Assembly: GCA_025201765.1 (NCBI GenBank)
Contig: MU623473.1
Location: forward strand, 1 to 64,000
Origin: Daldinia sp. FL1419
Taxonomy: Eukaryota > Ascomycota > Sordariomycetes > Xylariales > Hypoxylaceae
DNA: 64,000 nt
Reading direction: 5' to 3'
Below the pieces are notes generated by a model. That model saw only the letters and a list, made by a program, of their open reading frames with translations. It was not told the DNA's origin and ran no database searches. Positions 48,668 to 61,516 of the stretch are shown here, one piece after another. Numbering within the stretch: the first letter of the stretch is position 1; each line of letters begins with the position of its first letter. The position numbers and the translations under genes are program-made.

Positions 48668-51520
48668 AAAACAAAATGGGGTCATGGAGACTCAAGTGAT
48701 GAGGGGGCTAACTCGAGCATTGACGACTTAGAGATACCATCGAGGGCGAATGATTGAATTGGCACAAAATCGGTGTTCAGGTTGATTAGGCATGGGGTGA
48801 GGGATAACGTATATCCAGCATCAGCATGGGTGTTCAGGCCTTTGACGACATGGAAACAAAGATTTGGTAAAACTGGGGTGGAAAACAATTTTTCGTTTTT
48901 GGAGTTCTCTGCGATTCTGCTTTTTTTTCTACGACCTACGATACCTCCATTTCTCGGGCCTTTCGACTAACAGGCATTGCGACACCCTTCTACAAGAACG
49001 AATATATAAGGCGGCTTGGTTCCTTATTAGCACCTGCAAAGGTTGGGCCGGATGGAAGCACCGAAAAGTGGACCGGAAATTCTATGAAAATGACATGGCA
49101 AATGGTACAAGGTTAAGGATAAGGGCAGTGGCGGTTTGTGTTTGCGGCTACGATGTTTTCTTTTGGTCTTTGGTTGCGCGTCGGGAATGGAAACTACTGG
49201 GTGGAGATATTTTCCCATTAATGCGATATTACAGAAAATAGTTGGGGGTCACGTAGGCGGTACTTGATGGTTTATCGAGAGCAATTCGGAGTCGCGCTCG
49301 GTGGATCGACGGGCCATTGCCTATCCTTCAACTGTTGTATTAATCTCAACAATCGAGGGAGGTTTTGGATGAATGAAGGGGGGGCATCAACTACATCAGG
49401 GGTGTTCTTTGTCGGCGGCATGGCGGTGTTTCACTTCTTATTGAATTTTAAAATGGGCCGGTTAATGGAAGATGGTTGCGTGTAGAGTTTGGCTTCTTTT
49501 ATCATCTCTATTTCACGGTGCCTTGCGTGTAAGCATTGGGGAGAGACTTGCGCTATTGTGTGGTGGTTGGTAGGTAGGTAGTCATGTCCGCATCAGAGAG
49601 TTTAGCACATTTGATTGATTAGGCATTGCAATCTGGTAAAACGGACTGGCACATACATCTATGGCATTACAGTGATTCTCGTAGCCTTCCGTCTTGTAAG
49701 AGTCCTCCGCCATATGTAACCTAGGTACCTTAGGTAGGTAGTGTATCATGACTCGGCTAGTTTGTATGAGCTAGTTATAAGATCGGACGCGTACCTAAAT
49801 AGATCGTAAGAGAGCCCTGAAGGACGAGTTCTAAAGAGTCATAGAAACGCGTTGAATAAATGTTACTCATAGTGCTACCCCAAGTAAGCGGGTGAGTCTA
49901 CGCAGGTAGTTTGGGAAAATTATCCGCGGCTCACTTCTTCACACAACGCATCTTAGACCTGTTTAAACTTCCAAGTCGTTGGCACGCCTGAATATGTCTT
50001 CTCGCATCTAACATCATAACACTCGTTTTCTACTAAACTTGCCAGGATAAACTAGTAGGTAAGTGAATCCATGTTGTGAACTTGAAACCAAGAGTGATGT
50101 TGAACCTACATCATCCGAAAATATAAGACAAGGTGAGAAGTATGCGTATAAAGGATCCGTATCTTTTACTACATTCTTCCCGTCTTCTTTCTCAATTTTG
50201 TTGGTGTGAATAAGTAGATTTTGTAGTTCTTTTTCAGAGCCATTTGCTATTAGCAGTGTCTATTTACAGAGCCTTACCTTTTAATAAACTCTATATTTAG
50301 AGAGAGATATCAAAGCTAGGTACTTAGGTATCTTTATAGGTACGACTTTGCAGTCTAGATTGTATCTGTTTATGTAAATTAGAGTCTCGGCCTACTCGAC
50401 CGTCGTTATTCCGCCTCAAGAATCCACGAAGACGTCCCGGGACAAGGGAGGAGCCTATTATCATGGCTACCTGCCTATGCATTCCTTACTCCTCTATCTG
50501 GTAGATACCTTCCTGTTAGCTAGGCTCGATGCATATGGTAGACTGAAGTAATTAGAAACTTCTGGTTCGACCATCGTTATTGTTACGAGGTAAATTCATG
50601 GCTTTTCTCGAACATTCTAGGCTGCTGCCAGCATTTCAGCTCGCGAATGAGATGGGAGTGTCCCGTGAATAACCTATCACTTGTTTTATATTTAGTTAAA
50701 TTTGTAGATAGTTGCGTACCGAAGTCTATAGCCGGATCCACGTAAGTTACAAGGCGCTGAATGGCTTAAGCCTAGGACCAGAATCGGCACTGCTGCCTGG
50801 CCGAAGATGTCTTGGGATATCTTCCAAATTGGCAATTATCGTCTCGGTTGACAACTGATATACTACAAAGACATAGAGGCGTGATATCTGGCCGTTATTG
50901 TTATATGGATACGAGTGCTATTAATGTCAGATTGCGTATATTTGAACGTTACGATGCCAGTGCAATGCTGCGTGTAGTCCGGGATAGCGTTGCAACCCCC
51001 GGGGACCCAAGCTCGGCTCTTAGCACATTAATTACGCCTCGTTATAACCTATTGGCATTCGTAGACATAGATTCAAACACGACAGGAATCCGGGTGGGAG
51101 GAACTATATGTCTAGAGCTCATCCGTTGCTGCGTTCCAGAGACAATTGTTAAGAACTAACGATGCCTCGTATGTGTTCTATGAATTCCTTCACGCAACAA
51201 TGTTTTCGGTCTAGCCGTCAACCTGGGACCGTGTCTCCCGTGATACGAGAAGACGTAATCCCCGAGTTATGGAGCCGGATGGTCCTAGCTTTTAACTTAG
51301 CGAGATATCGTCAACTATGCCCGGGGTGATCGGTACCAGTTGGCTAGAATTGGGATAAGAATGGGCTGAGTTGCTCACCGCCTACACATATGTCCACTTA
51401 TAAGCCCGAATTAAGACGCTCGATCCCCTTAAATTCATTACAATTCATCTCCAATCGGTAGTGGGAATGGGGAGCACGAGTAATTATATCAATTTCGTTC
51501 ATTCATGCGTTCATTAGGTA
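48668..51520. other. Intergenic, 2.9 kb between convergent genes
   Basis: 3' flanks of the preceding gene (+) and the AhpC/TSA-like gene (-). Open frames at 48864-49241, 49264-49485 and 50812-51159 have no recognisable domain. CCTAGGTACCTTAGGTAGGT-type tracts occur at 49722-49742. Nothing else is supported. Confidence 0.5.
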
Positions 51521-52433
51521 TTATTTTGTTATGTCCCAGTCTGCTGGTTGAATCCCAATCGCTGTTGCTGCGGCTGCCAAATCCATCATATCGTCTGCGC
51601 GAAGTGCTTTCATAGCCCATATTACTACTCCGCTTCCATCTATAGAGAATAAGCCTGCCTGTTGCCATTTATTTCCCATGACTGTAGACGGCCCCTCGTT
51701 CTCTTCCGTCGTTGCAGCATTGGAAGCACCCTGCCTGAAGCTGTTGGTCCGCTGAACCGAATTAGCTACTTTAATACCCAACCAACCCTTCTCTTTCCAG
51801 CCCTGTATTTGCGTGGTGGGGTTGAACATGTACCATATATTTCCCAGCCCTAACCCCCACGCGGCGTAGATGGCGCGGTCCTCGTCGATGACTACCTCGA
51901 CGTTCCACGCGCCGCCTAGTATGTCAAGCCACTTTCGCGTTGCCTCTCTGGAAGAGTGTGATACGGCTATGCAAGTCAGCTTGCCCTGATTTTTTATGGC
52001 GAGGTCTCGGAGAGCTAGGAAGGACTTCTGTGCAACTGTAGTTTTAATCTAGTTAGTACGAAGCAGATGTGCGACAGTGGGGGGCTAAGCCGTACAGGCA
52101 CATCCTACGCAGCGAAGGAAGAGGACGATGGTTGGCTTTCCACCACCAAAGGAAAGTTGGCGGTCTCTATCGATAGGTGCTAGGTCGCCTGGCTTAGGGT
52201 ATTCGACGATGGGAACTGGTGGAGGGGTTGGTGATAACCAGGCTTGTGCAGTAAGTGGAAGTTTTTTTGGTACTCATCCAAGCCGGCCAGCCCGAGTTAG
52301 ACTCCTCTAAGTCATCAAGACCCGGCACGGAACCGTCGTTGGATCTACTAGTTTTAGATGAAGAGAAGTCAAGGGCGTCGCTCGACAGCCCAACCTTCTT
52401 CATCGCCAATTTGGTGGTTAGACTTGTAAACAT
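51521..52433 (-). CDS. AhpC/TSA-like thioredoxin-fold protein with apparent frameshift
   Basis: Exons on the minus strand: 52433-52096 and 52035-51521, with a 60-nt intron (GTACGG, TACTAAC branch, CAG). Together they measure 853 nt, one more than a multiple of three. Frame 1 reads MFTSLTTKLAMKKVGLSSDA to WMSTKK; the conserved continuation LPLTAQAWLSPTPPPVP lies in the next frame, right after a run of seven A. Removing the frame slip gives about 283 residues. The body has the peroxiredoxin-like-2 layout (PF13911): IVLFLRCVGCAF with a CxxC-like Cys pair at the start of the first helix, AVSHSSREATRKWLDILGG, and VVVDEDRAIYAAWGLGLG. Such proteins are thought to act as thiol-dependent redox factors, but activity is unproven for this group. 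A weak alternative intron (52273-52189, donor GTACCA) would also restore the frame, giving 255 residues but losing the conserved segment. Confidence 0.75.
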
Positions 52434-52455
52434 CTTGAACCCTCACGACCTGCGC

Positions 52456-52511
52456 TAATAATAATAATGATAATAATAATGATAATGATAATAATAATAA
52501 ATGATAATAAA
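52456..52511 (+). repeat. TAA/TGA trinucleotide microsatellite
   Basis: Repeating TAA units interspersed with TGA, about 23 bp upstream of the AhpC/TSA-like start codon. It is non-coding and a candidate polymorphic locus near that promoter. Confidence 0.85.
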
Positions 52512-55148
52512 AGTAACGCGAATGCGAATTAGAAGAGAATAGGGTTACAAGAGCTATCTGCTATACAGTGTAGATCTTATTGAAAAAAAAACCCCCCCAA
52601 AAAACAAACGAATATCTATTAACTAGTTAGAAGAGAATTGAAAAGAAACGAAAAACGTCAAACAAAAGAAACGCTCCTGGTGCTAGGACACGAGGCTGAT
52701 GGAACTCCTTGATACAGGGACCGTCTCAACGCTTCCCAGTGATCTGAGGCTAGTCTGAAGATTTATACCCCTTGTTGGACCCCTTGAATTTCACGAGGCT
52801 GATGCCAAGAATGCTTCAAAGGCTCGTGAATCTAAACCAATCGGGATTAGTAGCAATCCAACTGTGGTAGTAAATACGCGGGGTTGAGAACTAGGTTAGG
52901 AGCTTGAGTTGATCCTGGTTCTTGAATCCTTTCGTCCATGTATACATAGTAGAAGATGATAGATAAATTTACTATCGTGTACGGAGCTTCAGTTTTCCCA
53001 GTCCCTGAATAACTGTCCTTTATATGGAGACCCGGTCTGCACATCGTGACCTCGGATACTGGTGGTTTCAAGTTAAGATAACTATAGAAATCTTTTAAAA
53101 GAAACCTTGAGGAATTCCCTGTTGATATGCTTTCCGCAGAAGTTAATTTCGCTAGTGGGAGAGGATGTACGGTAACTTGTCGGAGCCTCAATTCCGCAAG
53201 TACAATATCTTGAGCAGTAAACGCATTTAGAAGACCAATGTCTATAGCTCGTCGTTTCGGTATTTTTCTGCCCTCGACATTTTGATGGTAATTATATGAA
53301 GGTAGCTTTCCCGTGACAAATAATTATTCATCGTAGGACTTGACAGGTCCAGTACAGGATAGCCAGGTCTATAAGTCTAGAACGCTTAGTTGTCGTCCGG
53401 CTAGATGTCGGTAGTATCGAGGAAATTATACTTTGAATTCTTCCATATCTAGGCTGCCCAAAGGAGAAAAAAAGTTGGCTGCCCGGTGGATCGACGTAGA
53501 CGGCTTAAGCGCACTTCATTGTCATAATAGGAAAGTAGCCGGCGTAGCCGGCTGAGGTGCAGCCAAGAATAATCCCAACCAAGTAATTGAAAGTCAATGT
53601 CAGCGATGAATACTAGTTCATGGCTTACCTACCTAAGGTTATCCTAATGGTAAACGGATGCGTATTCAGGTAAACATCTGTTATCCGAAGGTCAAGCGAA
53701 AGGTTCTCTCGCTACCCAGCTTCTTATGATGACGCCGAATCGGAGAATACCTAAGTCGAGGTACGGGCAACGAATTTATTCGTCTCTTTCAATGTTAGCC
53801 TATGACGGTAATACCTATTGATATATCTACTAACGACGGGGAATCACCATAGCTAGTTCTCCCATCCCCGAATAAATTATGTCAGATTAGTTGATTCGCT
53901 GACTTGACGAGGCGTAGTGCCAACTTTTTAGGCCAGCTTGTCCGGGTCAAGAATAAAAATACTTACCTGTCTGTCGAGATCTGGGAAGTACCTAACCGGT
54001 TACTTATCAACGAATCGGGTTATACTGATATGTCCCCAGATGTGTTATACACGCATGCCTATTATCTATGTACCTCACTAAGGTAGGAAGATCAGCCAAG
54101 AGGATCTAGGCCGATATCCCCGCGAGTGCGTAGGAAACAGGTGCATGACGTCAAAGAGAATAGCCGCCTACGATAGACGAATAATGCGGCGAGGAAACGA
54201 GAAGAAAGGAAAAAAAAAAAAAAAAAAACCGCCGTGGACTGTTCAGAATGTAATAAATCCCATTCTGGGTATGCTCAGCTTCCCGCAGTCGACCTAGCTC
54301 GCTACTTATTTTCGAATCGTCCCAAATTGGGGAGGACAAGGATGCGTGGCTCACGAATTGCAGGTGATAGGATGACGAGTATCGGTTACATCACTTGTCC
54401 TCTGCGTAATGTACTACCATCCACAATCCACCATCCGTACCTTAGGTAGGTAGCCATCTATATTCGCGGTGGGGGCCTCTTAGATCTCTTAGGGCTCTTA
54501 GGTCTGAGAAGCCTAATAAGAGTAACTATCTTTGTTCATCGGCGTAGTTTGTCCTATGACGATTATTCCGGGGCGCTTCTTTGCGAATTGACGCCGTGAG
54601 ATTTATAAGAAAACCGCGAAGAGTCTCAGGACCGGACGACTCGACCAATTATCTGTAGTTTAATGCAGTCTGAGTCTAGCGACCGATCGACAGGGACATG
54701 GGCCATTCCGTATACTTGGTTCGCATTCTTCGACAAGAGACGTCGGTCGGATTGGAGATCTTACCGGACGCTTGGGTTGGATTCAAACGTCATTCATTGG
54801 AAATAAAAGAAAGTCGGACTTGCGTTTAACCTAGAGCATTGCATGCCTCATTATACAAGGTATCATGGTACCTACCTACCTACCTATTTATACTCGTCTG
54901 AAATTATAGGGGACTCAGCTTGCCTATGTACCTGCCTAGGTAGGTATGTACCTAGCCTTAAAGTAAGGCCAAGGAAGTACACAAAATGGTCTTTATAGAT
55001 GATATCGTATTATGTCAGAACGCCAGCGAAGAAGGACTGGATGCGACTAGGCGATGCGGATGCGAAATTGTCGAAGAGAAAGGAATCGTTCGGGTTGGAT
55101 GCAACGAGATCAACTCTCTCTCCTACTCTTGTTACAATGCGCGTGCGA

Positions 55149-55150
<2 letters not shown>

Positions 55151-55185
<35 letters not shown>
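55151..55185 (+). repeat. AG dinucleotide microsatellite
   Basis: About 17 uninterrupted AG units. Open frames that cross it merely translate the repeat as Arg-Glu. Confidence 0.9.
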
Positions 55186-55189
<4 letters not shown>

Positions 55190-56829
55190 ACGATGAATCT
55201 ATTTCAATATATTAGGTTAGGTGTTTATCTCAGGTAGTTACCTAGTGGTAGCGTTATGAGGTTTCTGACTGGAACTTGTAGTATTTAAATACCTAACGGT
55301 TAGGTATTAATAAAATCGATCTTGGGGTCGCATTAGTACCAGGTAGGTACTCTACCATGTTCAATGGTGAACCTCATATGCACGTACCCGGACACGTGTA
55401 TCAGGTACTTTATATCACCGTAATACGTCCTTCGTAGCCCGTATTTGGAACTATAATAATGGCCTTGATCGGACGATGCGAGAAGTTCGGTTATGTATGT
55501 AGTAGGCTACCCCCTACTTTAGTAGATATGTATCGATCTGCGTGGATACGAGTGTGCTAGAAAAAGTAGACAATTTTGAGATGGGTTTCCCTACATGTCT
55601 ATAGGTACTTATTGAATTTGTTGGACTAGTTAATACGAAAAACTTATACTGCCTTGGGGAGTACTACTGACTTCCATATATACCTCCTATAGGTACTGGT
55701 TATGTGTTAGGTTGGTTGTCGTTCGTGACGGCTCGTAACGTCCCTAACATCTTCAACGCCGTGGCCCGCTCCCCTAGCCCCGAACACCCTGTTGACCCCC
55801 TTTCTCCATGTTAGTGCGTCTCTGTTAGAAGGGATATATGTAACACAAATATCAGGCATGTACCTACTAAGGAAGGCAGGCCATATTAGTTAGGTACAAT
55901 ACCTATGGTATGTAGGTGGCCTGGGTGGTAGAAAACCCGTGCTTAGCGTAGTCCAGTCCAGTAAATAAGGTATGACCTGTATGACCTGTATGACCACTGA
56001 AATCCAGAGCACGCGCCACGCTCCGCACGCTAGCCCCCTCATAGTTCGGACCAGTCAGACTTACGCTTACCCATACAGCCCATACAATAGGTATACCTTA
56101 TGTAGGTAGATACCTAAGTACCTCTATATATCGTATTATGCACAGGTACCTAGCGGGCAAGGAGGCAGGTACCAGGAACTTCAGACAGGGGAGGCAGGTT
56201 CTGGGATGACCCGCCTTTATACCCTCCGATGAGCCCATTCTATCATTACTTCCAAGGCTGTTCCGGGCTCTAGCTGATAATTGCATATATATCTGATCAA
56301 GGCAAGGAGGTATGTAGTTGTCTAAAGTAAGTATGTACTTCTAAGATCGGTACGGAGAAAGGTACACTACTTTAGGTACCTGAATGACTTGAGCAAATGT
56401 ACATAGTAATAGCCTAGTTACCTAGGTAGGTAGTTAGTGCAAATGCACTTTCACTTCCATCACCCTTGAGCCAAATTACCATACACCTACGCTGACGTTA
56501 AACCTTCTAAACCTACCTCCTTAACCTACCTCTTTACCTACCCTAAACTTTTCCCGCTATCTACCTCATCACGCCTACCCATTGTTACCTCTTACTTACA
56601 TACTACCAACCTAGTTATTTACTTTTTATTTTATCTTTTTTTATTGCTTGGCTCCTGTGTTGGAAGCCGCCTTCCACTGCCTCACTACTTTATCATTATC
56701 AAACCTTATTGCCGCTTTCTGTATCCTGTATCCCTATCCTCTTCTCCTATTAGTCGATGGTTGTTACGACTTCTGTATCTCCTCTACCGATCCTCCCTGC
56801 TTAGAAGTGGAAGTGGAAAGCTACAGCAG

Positions 56830-56880
56830 ACAGAAAGACAAACAAACAGACAGACAGACAGAAACAGGCAGACAGACACC
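56830..56880 (+). repeat. ACAG-type tetranucleotide microsatellite
   Basis: Imperfect ACAG/CAGA units with AAAC interruptions, upstream of the nucleotidyltransferase gene. Non-coding. Confidence 0.75.
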
Positions 56881-57545
56881 GGGCAGCAATAGCGACGCCT
56901 AGGCGGTTAGACGGCTAGAACGCTTCTTCTCTTTTATTCTGCTTTTCTGGCGATACCCCCTTTATACCACACACGTCGACTCGTGTGCCTGTGTTGCTTA
57001 TTTCAATCGTTTCCCTCAATTGAATCTTTTGTCCCTTTCTTCCTCTTAGCGCGTTTGGCCTCCCTAACCAACCATAGATGCTCTCAGTTTATGCGGGTGT
57101 ACTCGGCGATTGATTCCATCGATATTCCTCCAACGCTGAGAACCTTGCCCGAATGAACTTTCCGTCCTCTGCTACGCTGCGGTGAAGACATTCTACAATC
57201 TTCTATATTCATAATAGACACGAGCTCGTTTCGAATTTCAGCGCACATTAGTGGGTTGTTAAGAAAATAATCCAGCTCGCTCCTTTTTTTGGCCTCGCGT
57301 TGCCGATCCTCCGATTTCCCGTTGTCATTATCCCCTTGCCGCCCCCTATCGGTAGACCAACTGCTCAAGTCGATATCCGCTTTCGATCATAAAGGCTTCG
57401 GCACACGAACGTTGACTGATTGCTGTGGGATATACCAATAGGCGAAGAATAGGACATATTTATCGTTGATAGTCGCGTGTCTAGCTACTCGTTTGACTAT
57501 CCCAAGCCAAGTTCCTTTCGGTTGTTTGTGCGGGGCCCATCTTTA

Positions 57546-60500
57546 ATGGACGGCCGGCCTATAACGGCAGACTCGAAACATAATTACCCATCTCAACCTC
57601 TTTGGACCCGGTCAACTTCGAGTCCAGCCGTGCCGAGACTAAGTTCCTTCTCTCCCACAAACCCGGACCCGCTTCTTGCCTCGCAATACTTGACGACTCA
57701 GGTTGACTGGATCCCAATATTTTTCCCTCAACAGTCGTCACTCTACCAGGCACAGCTTCTTCAATACAATAAGCTCATAGCGCCTGGACGAGGCGGTGGT
57801 CTTCAAACCGCCCCCTTGCCGCCGTTGTTATCGGCTCAGAACGTCCACGTCGGACCCAGGTCTCGTTCCTCTTCCAAAGTGTCCAATAAGGATTCTCGCG
57901 CTAGGCAGGGCTCCCAGAATTGCCATGCTACTAGAGGCAACCATAATACCAGCAAAGCCGATCGCGCGCTTATAACAGGCAAGGACGCGCCGCCCAAGAT
58001 GCCGCCCAAAAAATCTGACCTGACTCAACCCCTCTCCTTGAAGCCGAAATCGTCTATTTCTCCTTCGAACTTGCCTGCGCATTCTAATTCCGTCCCCTCG
58101 ACTCCTCAACAGCATGCGCGCAAATTTTCCTTCGAGTCTAGAGACCACTCACCCAATGCCAACCAATCCCATTCCCCTCGATCCGCATATTCCGAGACTA
58201 ATGGTGCCGTCCCCTCTTTGCGCCCTTTGCCCCCGCGGCATGGCGGTTGCAAATACGAAACTGGTCTCAAACATTCCCGTCGAAGGATACCGTATAGCAT
58301 AGGGACGGATTTATTGGAAAAAGTAGATTTACAGGCTATCAAGAGTAAACTATCTGAAGATGACGAGCGAAAGCTCACTACAGACATGCGTGAGCTCTAT
58401 GATCGGTTACAGCCGACAGAAAAAGTAGAGGTAAAAAGGCGTATGCTAGTGCAGAAGCTAGAGAAGCTCCTGAATGACGCGTGGCCCGGGCATGATATCC
58501 GTGTGCATCTATTTGGTTCATCGGGAAACCTACTGTGTTCAGATGATTCAGACGGTTCGTAACTTTGTAACCCAAGAGGTGTTTATTGCGCAACTAACTT
58601 CTTGCTAGTGGATATATGCATAGTAACTCCTTGGAAAGAACTTGAAGGTGTCTGCATGTTGGCAGAACTTCTAGCAAAACGTAGGTTGCTCGAGATCGAA
58701 ATTTTATATCATTCTTGTTAACATGTTTTTGTAGATGGAATGGAGCGGGTTGTTTGTGTATCTTCGGCCAAGGTTCCAATAGTCAAGATCTGGGATCCCG
58801 AGTTAGAGTTGTCTTGCGACATGAATGTCAACAATACCCTAGCGTTGGAGAACACCCGCATGATCAAGACTTACGTCCAGATCGACGACCGCGTACGACC
58901 CCTCGCTATGATAGTAAAGTACTGGACGCGGCGGCGAATTGTTAACGACGCTGGTAAGTGCTCGGGCATTGTCTTTTCTAAAGTTGCGGTATCCGCTAAC
59001 AGCCAGCAGCATTTGGCGGAACATTAAGTTCATATACGTGGATATGCATGATCATTGCATTTCTACAGTTACGGCAACCTCCTATTCTACCCGCATTACA
59101 CCAGCGGCCCCACCAGAAGCTACCGGGGAAGGCTGGTGAGATAGCTTCATTTTCTGATGACGTGGACAAACTAAGAGGGTTCGGAAGTAAAAATAACTCT
59201 TCTCTAGGGGAGTTGTTATTTCAATTCTTTCGTTTTTATGCTCACGAGTTTGACTATACTACGGATGTGTTGTCCGTCCGATTGGGCAAAATCATCACCA
59301 AGAAGGAAAAGAAGTGGCATTTTGCGTTAAATAACCAACTTTGTGTTGAGGAGCCATTCAACATCAACCGTAACCTTGGTAACACGGCTGACGATACCGC
59401 ATTTCGAGGTCTCCACATTGAACTTCGTCGCGCTTTTGATCTAATTGCGGAAGGCAAGCTAGAAGATTGCTGTGCGCAATACGAATACCCCAAGGAGGAG
59501 GAGAGGATATTCCAAAAACCACCGCAGGTTTCTCGCCCTATATTGGTACGAAGTGCTTCTCAGCAGCAATCTAACCGAGGAGGTCGTGGGGCAGGATTCC
59601 GTAACGGAAATCGACAGCAAGGTCAGCATCGAAATAATAATAATAACAACAGCAGCAATAGTAATAGCCGGCGAGCATCGTCTAGTATGCCTTACGACAG
59701 TAACGGAAGCCCAATGTTCATCCCGGCTGGTGCCTATCCGATTATGACGCATCAAGACGCCCTCATGTACATGCAGCAGCCGGAATTAATGCAGACGATC
59801 AACGCCTTACAACAGAATAATTTGAAATTCCTTCAGTATGCTCACTACCAGCAGGCATTAAATATGCAGCATAGTCAGATGATGCAGAGTAATGCCCCGC
59901 AAACGCAGTCTTCATCAGCGGAGCGCTCTAGGACGAACTCTTTCGATACCCCCCCTCTAAGCGCGCCTCTTCGCCCGGAAATGGTCCCGGAAATGTATTA
60001 TCATCAGATGCAGATTCCGCACGCATTCTACGCGCAGCAGGGGTTTCCTACATATCCATCGTCACCCTCGACTGGACACACTGCTGAATTTCGAAGGAGT
60101 TCTCACCGCTCGACGACTGCCAGCGACATATCTGGAAGTGCCTTAAGATCACAATCGCAACCGGCCTCGCGAACTGCTCCCGGTATGCCCTCCCAGGGTC
60201 TGGCAACACCTGGTCAGATACCTAATGGGGTTGCCGGTATTCCCGCCCGCCATATCAACGGTGTTCCCATGCCCAATTTTATTCCGGACGAGGGGCAGGA
60301 TGTCGACCAAAGCATATCTATGGCAAACACTCCACCAGAGGAAGAAAAAGGTTATAGCTACTACGCAGACCCGTCTAGCCCACCGCGGCGGACGAACGCT
60401 GCGACCAGTAGCATACCTACGTTTGGGGACCTTGGAGCCCAGTCGGCGACGAATCAAAGTCGAGGTCGTTTATCATCAGATCAACTGCCCCAGTCGATAT

Positions 60501-61516
60501 TGGATAGGATTAAGCAAAATTCATCCCGTTCTCCTTCGCCATTAGGTCAAAATAGAGTCTACTCTGCTAATAGAGGATCTGCCTCCCTTGCTTCCGGACC
60601 GTTCCCCACGACTACGGGATCGCAGATTCGAGAGACAACTCCCTTAGTCGTCAATGGCTCTACGTCAAAGTTAGCAAACGGCAGCTCGCCCCGACAGCCT
60701 TCCCAGGCCGAGATAACGTCGGCCCAGTACGCCGGCTACGACAATCCTCTTTACATTAGCCAGCAGCTAGACGTAGCTGGTTCTGTTGCTGGAACTCCAA
60801 CAAGTCGCGTTTCGACGTCTCGAAAAGCAAATTCGCCATCGGCAGATCGACCGGTTGTTGTCAATGGCTCATCAAGTGCTTGTGCGGTAGTCAACAATCA
60901 GGTATCGACCTCTCAATTTCCACATGATATACCTATGGGCCAAACAGCAACGGGAAGCTATATCCAGCCTGTGAATATGTCTTCGGTACCAATTGGTTTT
61001 GACAACATGAGTATCCCTGGGTTTAGTGCCCATGCCTCACAGCGCTTTCCTATTCGTGCATCGCCCAATGCCCTAATCGCACAACTCGACCTCGCGACCG
61101 AAAATCGCTCACAGCCCGAGTACCCGCATCTTTCGCCAGTGTACGAGGCTAATAGCCCTTCCCCAAGTTTCACGCGAAGATTAGAGTTGCCCTTTGACCA
61201 AGCACCAGCAGTTTCTACTACCATGGCGTATAGTCAACCAGATTTCAAGCACGAACCGTCTAAAGCTAAACAGAAATCCCCAGTTGAGACTTCACCAAGG
61301 GTTGATGGGTCGGTACCCCTACATCCAAGAGTAAACGGGTTGTCGAAAGACAATGGGCACACACGAGGCGTCAAAAGCGAGAGCGATAACGCTACTACCG
61401 GATGGCAGAAAATGACGAGAGGGAGAAAAAAGGGTAACGACACGAAAACACGAAGCGAAGTCTACCCACAAAGCGAGCAATTGCCAAAGAACGATTCCGA
61501 AAGGAAAGGTGGCTAA
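57546..61516 (+). CDS. Cid1-type terminal nucleotidyltransferase (non-canonical poly(A)/poly(U) polymerase)
   Basis: Four exons: 57546-58554, 58609-58680, 58735-58953 and 59010-61516, with introns of 54, 54 and 56 nt; the first donor is the unusual GTTCGT. The product has 1268 residues. Residues 1-235 are disordered and Ser/Pro-rich. The catalytic core follows: HLFGSSGNLLCSDDSDVDIC has Gly324-Ser325 and the metal-binding pair Asp336/Asp338, and Asp389 in CDMNVNN is the third carboxylate. The PAP-associated domain is seen in FGGTLSSYTWICMIIAFLQ and in GELLFQFFRFYAHEFDY. A C-terminal extension of about 650 residues is rich in Gln, Asn and Ser and ends near GWQKMTRGRKKG, which suggests RNA or protein binding. 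Family members add A, U or C to RNA 3' ends; Aspergillus CutA is a relative by architecture, but nucleotide preference cannot be read here. An upstream non-ATG frame exists, so ATG 57546 is used. Confidence 0.88.

Larger units (their letters stand above)
52434..57545. other. Intergenic, 5.1 kb, divergent promoters and microsatellites
   Basis: The AhpC/TSA-like gene (-) and the nucleotidyltransferase gene (+) diverge from this stretch. It holds a TAA/TGA microsatellite (52456-52511), A-run plus C-run (52582-52604), an A-run (54210-54228), many TACCTACC tracts (54868-54960, 56395-56430), an AG repeat (55151-55185), and ACAG repeats (56830-56880). The pyrimidine-rich leader at about 56920-57060 and the region to 57545 are probably promoter and 5' untranslated sequence of the nucleotidyltransferase. 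No further gene is supported. Confidence 0.55.

Noticed and set aside
50812..51159. A 115-residue frame between convergent genes
   Set aside because: No motif, and the region is expected to be 3' flank; length alone is not enough.
57084..57368. A 94-residue minus-strand frame upstream of the nucleotidyltransferase gene
   Set aside because: It lies in the expected promoter and leader of a gene on the other strand, and shows no domain.
57477..57545. Non-ATG start (GTG) of the nucleotidyltransferase frame
   Set aside because: Eukaryotic initiation at GTG is rare, and an in-frame ATG follows at 57546.
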